Assembly (NCBI GenBank): GCA_025677825.1
Contig: JAIXMO010000031.1
Location: forward strand, 124,001 to 188,000
Direction of reading: 5' to 3'
DNA from: Helicostylum pulchrum
Taxonomy: Eukaryota; Mucoromycota; Mucoromycetes; Mucorales; Mucoraceae
Length of the DNA: 64,000 bases
Part shown: one piece after another, positions 56,871 through 64,000 of the stretch
How positions within the stretch are numbered: position 1 is the first letter of the stretch
How the letters are laid out: the number at the start of each line of letters is the position of its first letter
Notes under the pieces: generated by a model
What the model saw: the letters and a program-made list of their open reading frames with translations, nothing else
Told to the model about the DNA's origin: nothing
Database searches by the model: none
Position numbers and translations under genes: made by a program

Positions 56871-59800
56871 ATGCCATTACTGAATAAAAGAAGAGTCCCA
56901 CTAGCACCTAATATACCATATGATCCCAAGCGTCAAAGAAAAGAAGTTTGGTACCTTCTCTTTACAAACGAACTTTTCACAAGCTACGAGTATCCTTTTT
57001 TTTAAAAAAAAATACTAATCCAATAGATTCATGTTACTTTTTTATAATCCTTAACCCAAAATAATGATATAGATCGTATATCAATAAGCTAACATTGTAT
57101 CAACAACCGATTTGGGAATGTGAAGCAACTGGTAGACAAAATTTGACTTATGAACAAGCGTTAGAAAGTGAAAAGACTGAACATGATAGAGCAGAGTTCA
57201 AGTTTTGTCAATCACTTCGAATTCATATCTTGAATAGGATCAAATTCCGTAAATATTCCTTTTTTTTTACTTGCTTGTTTTATACTAATTTTTTTTTTAC
57301 ATAGAAACTGTCCGATTGGATGCACTTGTCAACGACATTTATTCTTATTTTAAAACTAATTTTGTTGTAGGTGAAATCGTGCACTGTAAATTAAATGGCT
57401 ACAAGTATGTACGATAGACAAAAAAAAAAAAAAAAAAAAAAGGATTTTATTTCTAATGATCTTGTTAAAGTTATCTTGCTAGAATTGTACAAGTTTTACC
57501 CAAAAGATTAAATGATTATCAACGTTCGCTGACTTGGACAAAAAGATCTGCGGAATCTTCATCAATCTCTAATTCTGAATCTGAAGACGATTCAAATGTA
57601 CCTCGTCAACCGAATGGACGTCTTCGATTTCCTGACGCCTTTCTGCATCCTACGCCGCAATCACCTTCTCACTCTGAAAATGATTCAATGCCTGATCCAC
57701 AAAGTGATCATGATACAGATACCTGTCAGTACAAGGTGCAATTGATAGATGAAAGCGATCAACCACTTGAAAATTGTACCCGTATTGTAGAATCAATTGA
57801 TATCACACGAGAAAAGAATGTGTTCAATAGAACAAATGTACAATGTTTTATTAGAGAGTGTTCGTATAAAGATAATTATAGCAATGCGCCATGGCTCATT
57901 AAAGCTGCTATTGCCTCAACTTACGATATTGATACTCGACTTCCGGAACATTTACAACAGGTACAAGACAAACTATTCGAAAAGACCTCTAAAAAACGAA
58001 AGATTGCTGTACCAACAAAGACACCAGATGAACGTGAGGCCGAAAAGAGAGCTCGTAAAGAAGAAAGTTTATTACAAAAGGCAAAGTTAAAAGAAGAACG
58101 AGAGAGATTACGAGAGGAGAAAAAGAAACAAGCAGCTGTAAAATACCCCTTGGAAGATTTAGATTTACCAATCTATCGAAAAGATCCAAACTTGAATTGG
58201 TTATTGATCGACATGTCTCCATTAAAATTTGATGTCAAAGATGCTATCATACCATACCCTAGTGGCGGTAGAGCTCCAAGACCAAAACCACATAATGATT
58301 CGGCTATCCCGCCTGAACTGTTTGATTCGTTTTTATCCATTTGGGCTTTTTTAACCGTATTCGCAGAGCCCTTAAAGGTATCAGCTTATAGTGTAGATGA
58401 GTTTGAACGCGCTTTGTTTCATAATTCACATCAACCGAAAGCAACCGTCTTAGTAGAATACAACGCTTGTCTTTTAAATGTCATTATTAATGAAAGAAAA
58501 GAAGATACCATTAATGAAATAATTAATGGTGAAGTTATGGAAACCTATGTTGAATCTTTAGAAGAGGATAACGAAGATGAAGGTAGTGATGACGAAGATC
58601 AGGATAATGAAAAGTGTGATAATGGATCCAAGTTGAAAAACAATATTCCTGATACTTCTGTATTACCAAGAGTTGAACGAGGTTGGAGAGACAAGGAGCA
58701 TTTAAGAATTAGTCAGAAATGGGATCATAAAGAATTAAGAGCAAATTATGATAGACGTGGTTGGGAAACTAGTTTAATAGGTTGTTTAAATGATGTCGCT
58801 ACACCAGATTTAATACCTGATTTAGATGATTTACTTCGTCATTTGGTACCTCGTATAGGTTCTACTGCTGCTGATAGAGAAAAGCAATACCCAACTTTAT
58901 CCATCAAACAAAAATTGGATATCATGAACTTTTTGGTAGACGTTGTAAACGAATCCAACCTTATAAAGTAAAATTCTAAAAAAAACACTATCGCAACTTT
59001 GGTTTAAATATTAATACATCTTTTTTATTATTAGGAACTACATGGAATATTGTCAGGAACAATTGTCTGAATTTAGAAAGCAAAAAGTGGAATTAAACAA
59101 GGAATCAAAAGCATTGTAGGTTTGATATATGCTTCTTTTTTTTTTTTCTAATTAAAAGTGTTGTAGATCTGTTCGACGTATTGAAATGGATAAAAGAGAT
59201 AAAGCTGAAAAATCAGAAGAGACAAGTGATGATGATGATTCTGACGATACTAGTGACTCTGATGATTCTGAAAATGAATCGCATGATAATTCAGATATTG
59301 ATAGTGATTCGTAAGTGTATAAAAAAAAGAGGAAGAAGAGGTATAAATGATAACAAATCTGGTATTTTTTTTCAGATCTGAAAGAAGAATTGCAAACCGT
59401 GAACGTAGACATTTATCCAGACAAGAAAAGTTGAAACAAAAGCAACGAGAACGAGAAGAAATGGAAACACAGCGAAAGAAAATGTACGCTGAACAACGTG
59501 AAGTAGCTAAAGCCAAAAACCAAGAACAACGTATTAAAGCTAGTGAGCGTAGAAAGTTGGAGGAAGAAGAGCGTATTTTAAAGAAAAAAGTAATTTAACT
59601 TGAAATGGTCTTTTTTTACGAGTGGGGGACTAAACTCTTTTTTTTATGTGAAGGAGGAGCATTTAGAAAAGTCGATGCGTAGATATATGACATTACGGAT
59701 TCGACCATTAGGAAAAGATAGATTTAATAATAGATACTTTTATTTGGATAATGTAGGTGTCGCTAATACCCATGGTTCTGGTCGATTGTATATCAGTAGT

Positions 59801-60337
59801 CCCACGGATGGAGATATACAGATGATGATGGAGCGAGATTATGTAGCTGATCTTCCAGATCAACCTTGGGGATATGGAGGTGGACGTTGGTTTATTCTTA
59901 AACTTATGCGTGAACAAGGCTTGACAGAAGAGAGTATATGGCTTGAAACCCGTATGAATGAACTAAATACGGGTAATGCAAGTGAATACAGAGGTTGGTG
60001 GGAGTATTATTCTGATCCAGAAGAGGTATGAAAAGGCACTTTTTATATTGACTATATTTACTTATATACCTATATTAGATACAACAGTTACTATCTTGGT
60101 TAAATCCAAAAGGATTCAGAGAACATAAATTAAAGTGCGAACTTGCAAAACAAGAAGCTAATATCATTAAATCCATGAAGAAGAGAGCTCATGTAAGGTT
60201 TTAGTACATATTATTTTTATATTATTTTTCTAAAATATTCGTTTTAGGCATTAACAAAGACGGAAGCAATTACAAAACGTGCTACAAGAGCAAAATCATC
60301 TGTACACTCTGATTCTGCTTGGTCTTCCAAAGCTTGA
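56871..60337 (+). CDS. ITC1/ACF1-like ISWI-complex subunit (WAC, DDT, WHIM)
   Basis: Ten exons (56871-56989, 57073-57248, 57305-57404, 57483-58967, 59035-59115, 59167-59310, 59376-59589, 59654-60025, 60079-60192, 60248-60337) close to 964 residues. The WAC DNA-binding domain is at about 20-115 (REKK-type start KEVWYLLFTNELFTSYE, PIWECEATG, LTYEQALESE). The DDT domain is at about 405-470 (ELFDSFLSIWAFLTVFAEPL). The WHIM motif is at about 790-810 (RIRPLGKDRFNNRYFYLDN), with GGGRWFILK further on. Long charged coiled coils and acidic runs separate them. Such proteins are the large partners of ISWI remodellers that space nucleosomes. The C-terminal PHD and bromodomain of animal ACF1 are absent, as in yeast Itc1. 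Confidence 0.93.
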
Positions 60338-60488
60338 ATGTACGCCTGTTTACACTAAAAAAGACACTTTTTATTTTCTTCTTTTACACACTTGCATAAC
60401 TTGAAATACAAACATTGTATATACATTAAAAAAAAAATTGAATTGAAATAAACTGACACTTCTAGTATTATAAATCTACTCTTAATGT

Positions 60489-60661
60489 AACTAGATATGA
60501 TACATAGGACTAAAAAGTATCTTTGTGTTCACTTTATTTGGCTTACACTGCATTCCTTTCCAATCTTTCATCACTTAGCAACAGTCTGTATTTAATCACC
60601 TTGCCTAGTTAATTTTCTAAAGATTCGCTGCTGATACGTGTTCCAATCAAGTCTAAATGTA
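60489..60661 (+). repeat. Dispersed repeat A, copy 3
   Basis: It matches copies 1 and 2 at 11803-11970 and 12499-12644 in the same orientation. It extends through GATTCGCTGCTGATACG and CAAGTCTAAATGTA, which copy 1 shares and copy 2 lacks. It lies 150 bases after the ITC1-like stop codon. Confidence 0.75.
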
Positions 60662-60839
60662 TTGTCTTTATTACTTTGTAAGGTTTATTTTATTATTCTC
60701 TCTCTATCGGTTTGATTGTCATCCCTTTGTTTTAATAACATCGATTGATAAGACACTTTTGAAGACAAGACGCTTTTATATAAATAAGACTTTTTTTTAT
60801 TATCACTTTTAACTTTATTTTATTTATTTGATAGTTTTG

Positions 60840-60958
60840 TGAAACTGGACACCGCCCTTAAATCGAATAGTGGTGATAGAGGTGTTAAAGCGGGGGCAGA
60901 AGATGTTCTTGAAAAATTCATCCTTAAATCAGGTCGCCCCTAAATAGAGCCGCTACTG
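60840..60958. mobile_element. Second copy of the CAGT-ended element, partial
   Basis: The end at 60919-60958 repeats, in opposite orientation, the left end of the element at 24966, including ATCCTTAAATCAGGT and CCCCTAAATAGAGCCGCTAC. It ends in CTG next to TA, a possible target dinucleotide. The other side, near 60853, starts CCGCCCTTAAATCGAATAG, a weaker match. Confidence 0.5.
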
Positions 60959-61569
60959 TAGTTACAATGTTTTTAATTTCATCACCGCGTTAACCATACA
61001 TGGAATCTTTTGTTCAGAGAGAAAAAGAAGACTGTACGGTACATCACCAAAGTATCATGCTTAGGGCTGGGAAGAGCTCATATATCTCGCACATCACAAC
61101 ACTCCAATATTTTATCCCCTAGTTGATTACATCTCACCAGGCGTACACACTTACGATCCCCAAGCTAGTAAGACACACAACTCAGGTTGAGACATATTAT
61201 ATATATATATATTTATATACTATACCTGACGACCTAACCTTATTATGTAAGTTTATGCTTCCGTACCAATGACTCCTTTGTACAGACGTAGCAATCAACC
61301 CACCATGGCTTCACGAAAGGACACCTAGATGCAGACAATCTTTTTTCACCTTGATTTCACCTTCAAATCAGGAACCAACCTGTTTCCACTTACGATTTCT
61401 TGACATGGTTTTAAAAACTATAATTACCCAATCTTCACCAAGGATCAGGGAACATTGTCACCGAGATTTACGACCAGCCCAAGTTCTTTCTTACTGATTC
61501 GGTATCGGCTATAAGAGGAGGCGCAAGAATACCAGTTTTTTTTTTTTCAGAAAATTTGTCTGTCAAAAT

Positions 61570-61655
61570 TGTGTACCCAAGTGACCAGCACCAAAATTGT
61601 CTAAGCGACCAGCACCGTAAAAAAAATATCCTTTGGTCTAAGTGACCAGCACGGT
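61570..61655 (+). repeat. Three spaced copies of AAG(T/C)GACCAGCAC
   Basis: The 13-mer occurs at about 61580, 61603 and 61640, the last two preceded by GTCT. Between them are AT-rich spacers of unequal length. This is a degraded minisatellite or subterminal repeat. Confidence 0.6.
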
Positions 61656-61699
61656 CTATGTTTCTATTCTATTGTTCAGAAAAATTGCTTGAAGAGGCA

Positions 61700-61860
61700 A
61701 AAGAGATACAAGAGATACAGCAGATACAATGGATATAAGAGATGTCAGAGATACAATATATACAGTAGATATAATAGATGTCAGAGATGTCAGAGATACA
61801 ATATATACAATATATACAACAGATACAGCAGATACAGCAGATAAAATATTTACAAGAGAG
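61700..61860 (+). repeat. Degenerate GATACA/GATGTCA short tandem array
   Basis: About 160 bases are built from AGATACA, AGATGTCAG and ATATACA units in irregular order, for example GATGTCAGAGATACAATATA occurring twice. It looks like a microsatellite grown by slippage and has no coding value. Confidence 0.75.
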
Positions 61861-62980
61861 ACCGATAGAGGATGAAAAGCAGGCAGAAGAGACAAGGGAT
61901 TTTTTTTTTGACCGGTATTCTTTAGAGTCCTGAAGACGCTTTCACAGTAATTGGAACTTGAGAAAGAAGTAAATCACGGATCAAGCGAACCCATCACCAA
62001 GGATCAGATCAAGTAATTACAGTTAAAAAACCAGAGGTCAAGAAATCAGGGAAGCCAGCGGAACCATCACATCCAGTGAAACCAAGATCGAAAGAACGTC
62101 CACACCTAGGAGCTTTCCGATTCACCACAGCAGGAAGATCACCAAATCAGTACGCCAGAGCCACCAGTACATCCACATAAACAAGTATTAAAAGGCGTCG
62201 ATCATCAGGAGCCTTACATGACCCAACCCGAATCGCGTACATTTTGTTAACTTGAGGCGGTGTGTACAATACAGTGAAGCTGGTTAATTTAGAAATTCAA
62301 ATGGTGATTTTAAAAAAAAGTATTGGTGAAAAATTATTGGTCATTTTTAAATTTTTTATTGACTTGATTGAAAAGTTCTCTGGGATTTTTTCAATGAATA
62401 TATAATATTTCTGGCTCATACTTACACCATTCGATAGAGCTACCTATCCGATTTGTTCCTATTGAAAAAAAACAGTGTTTCATTATTGCTTTTGTCTAGT
62501 TGTAAGAACATGAAAAAAAATATTTATTTATAAAAAATAAATAAGCCCATTTAAATCCAGCTAAAAGTCATTTCTACGTCTTCATGATCTTCAACGAAAT
62601 TTGCAGTGGTATTTATGTCACAAAGTTCACCCTGGCATTTAATACACTGCTCCACACACTTCTTCCAAAAAGACAGCCATTTTATTCCTCAGGTTAGTTA
62701 TTGTCTCCTTTGGATCAGGATTGTAAGCAACCGGATTATTTAAAGGCCACCAAAGTTATTACGGCTATCACTTTATATTATATATTTACCTTAAGTTTGA
62801 GGTCAATACATTTAGAATAATATTCTTCCATATTCGGAACAAATAAATAACTTCAGGCGATATACTAACTAAAGTAATACTCGTTAGCAATTAGAGAAAA
62901 GTCTCGCTAAAAATTCTTAGTACTTATCTTGAATGAAACTTAGCAACCTTTTGAGTTAAAGCAACCTTAGTGACCGTCAG

Positions 62981-63395
62981 ATAACGAAATGTATCAGTCG
63001 CCCACCGTAACAAAACGAGCAACCGTATAACGAAAACCCAAATTGCTTAGATAACACTTCTTCCACTAGGGTTCAGGGCCCAAGAAACAGCATATTGATT
63101 GCATGCCCTTGATTGAAGAAATCACCAAGGGGGATGGCTAAGCTGCAATCGCCGTAGCGTCTTGGAACATCCACCAAGTGTTTACCGACATACCCAATAA
63201 CGAAATGTATCAGTCGCCTATCGTAACAAAACGAGCAACTGTATAACCCGAATTGTTTAGATAACACTTCTTCTACTAGGGTTCAGGGCCCAAGAAACGG
63301 CATATTGATTGCATGCCCTTGATTGAAGAAATCACCAAGGGGGATGGCTAAGCTGCAATCGCCGTAGCGTCTTGGAACATCCACCAAGTGTTTAC
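62981..63395 (+). repeat. Tandem duplication, unit about 216 bp
   Basis: ATAACGAAATGTATCAGTCG at 62981 recurs at 63197. The following 200 bases are nearly identical (shared GGTTCAGGGCCCAAGAAAC, GATTGCATGCCCTTGATTGA, GCTGCAATCGCCGTAGCGTC), with a small deletion after GTATAAC in the second copy. The low divergence implies a recent event. It lies just upstream of the gene at 63551 and may be part of its regulatory or terminal region. Confidence 0.85.
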
Positions 63396-63550
63396 TGAGT
63401 TGGTCACCACGAAGAATCAAATAGGAAAAAAAAACTGGGAGTTATATTTTTCTAAACTTTTGGTAACGTCGATTTGGTAACGTCGACGTAATTTGGATTA
63501 CTATATACACCCTCTCATATTTATTATCAACATCTTTCGCTTTTTCTAAT

Positions 63551-64000
63551 ATGGCACCTACTAAAAAAATAAGAAAACCTGTACCACCAGCAAAGTTTAA
63601 AACATACTCAGTGCCAAAGGACCAGAAAACTTCCCTTGTGGGGTACTCAATGTACCTGCTGCTCAATGGACATGTGCAAGTAAAGTTGTTAGTGCTTTAG
63701 ACACCCAGATCATCCAAACAAAGAATTTTGAAGATATCTATTCACTTATCCTCGGCGCGTTCTCTAAGCTTTCAAAGTCATCTGAAATGAGTTCAATAAA
63801 ACTTTTTGCAAAGAAATGTAAAGATTATGCTTCAAATTTGGATTATAAACAAGAATGTAAAAATAGTTATGAAATCAAAAAAACACAACTGGCCGATTTG
63901 GAAATTGAACGCAAAACACTCAACCTTGCTCAAAAAGGAATGCATAGTGCAATTAGAATAACAGATAGCTCAATCAGCAAAGTGACAAAAAGAACTCTTT
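63551..64000 (+). pseudogene. Mobile-element-like protein gene, frameshifted and cut by the window end
   Basis: The gene begins at 63551 with MAPTKKIRKPVPPAKFKTYS and then loses its frame. A frame shifted by one base back (from about 63613) reads AKGPENFPCGVLNVPAAQWT and stays open to the window end, with KVVSALDTQIIQ, KKCKDYASNLDYKQ and LEIERKTLNLAQKG. The long open stretch with protein-like composition suggests a recent break, a short unseen intron, or a sequence error. The C-terminal visible part is a charged helix. I do not recognise a named domain, and the product continues beyond the window. Confidence 0.45.

Larger units (their letters stand above)
60338..63550. other. Repeat-rich non-coding region
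   Basis: It contains dispersed repeat A copy 3, a piece of the CAGT-ended element family, short tandem arrays near 61560-61860 and a 216-bp tandem duplication. Base composition between 60960 and 62250 is less AT-rich than elsewhere, as in mobile-element debris, but I can read no protein motif in any frame there. Confidence 0.6.

Noticed and set aside
61700..61860. Array that might resemble a CRISPR or regulatory repeat
   Set aside because: The units are short, irregular and without unique spacers; it is a microsatellite in a fungal genome.

Overview
The window is nuclear DNA of a fungus, most likely an early-diverging Mucoromycota (Mucorales-like) species. The evidence is an AT-rich background with long A and T homopolymers, genes split by many 50-80 nt GT-AG introns with CTAAC-like branch sites, and a fungal gene set. 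Several decayed mobile-element proteins look like families I associate with Mucorales, but that is recollection and not a search. I see no tRNA, rRNA or CRISPR array.

Layout. 1-3667 is non-coding with a short duplication. 3668-5871 holds a Dal5-type MFS permease and, convergent to it, complex I subunit NDUFA5. 6414-8565 is a MULE/FAR1-type transposase broken by one frameshift, followed by tubulin cofactor A (9015-9516, minus). 9684-16909 is a transposon graveyard: two pieces of a TnpB/Fanzor-like RuvC protein, a PD-(D/E)XK-type relic, copies of a dispersed repeat, and an element with 18-bp perfect inverted repeats carrying a broken AT-hook gene. 17285-24033 holds a DUF1206 membrane protein, enoyl reductase TSC13, carnitine acyltransferase and a C2/Pro-Gln-rich protein. 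24034-26249 is non-coding with a CAGT-ended MITE-like element. 26250-29597 holds LIS1/PAC1 and convergent carnosine N-methyltransferase. 32312-37317 holds an orphan membrane protein, 3-hydroxyisobutyryl-CoA hydrolase and another orphan. 39809-48930 holds ERG2, a divergent protein O-mannosyltransferase-like gene, VPS74/GOLPH3 and DPH2. 50260-60337 holds a homeodomain protein, exosome nuclease DIS3/RRP44 and an ITC1/ACF1-like ISWI partner. 60338-64000 is repeat-rich and ends in a frameshifted mobile-element-like gene cut by the window edge.

Most genes are unrelated housekeeping genes, not a pathway cluster. Links worth noting: carnitine acyltransferase, HIBCH and NDUFA5 are mitochondrial metabolism; TSC13 and ERG2 are ER lipid enzymes; and the PMT-like gene is divergently paired, 375 bp apart, with VPS74, the Golgi retention adaptor for glycosyltransferases. 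Exon joins were derived by hand from reading-frame continuity and splice signals; where a total length is given, the phases sum exactly.
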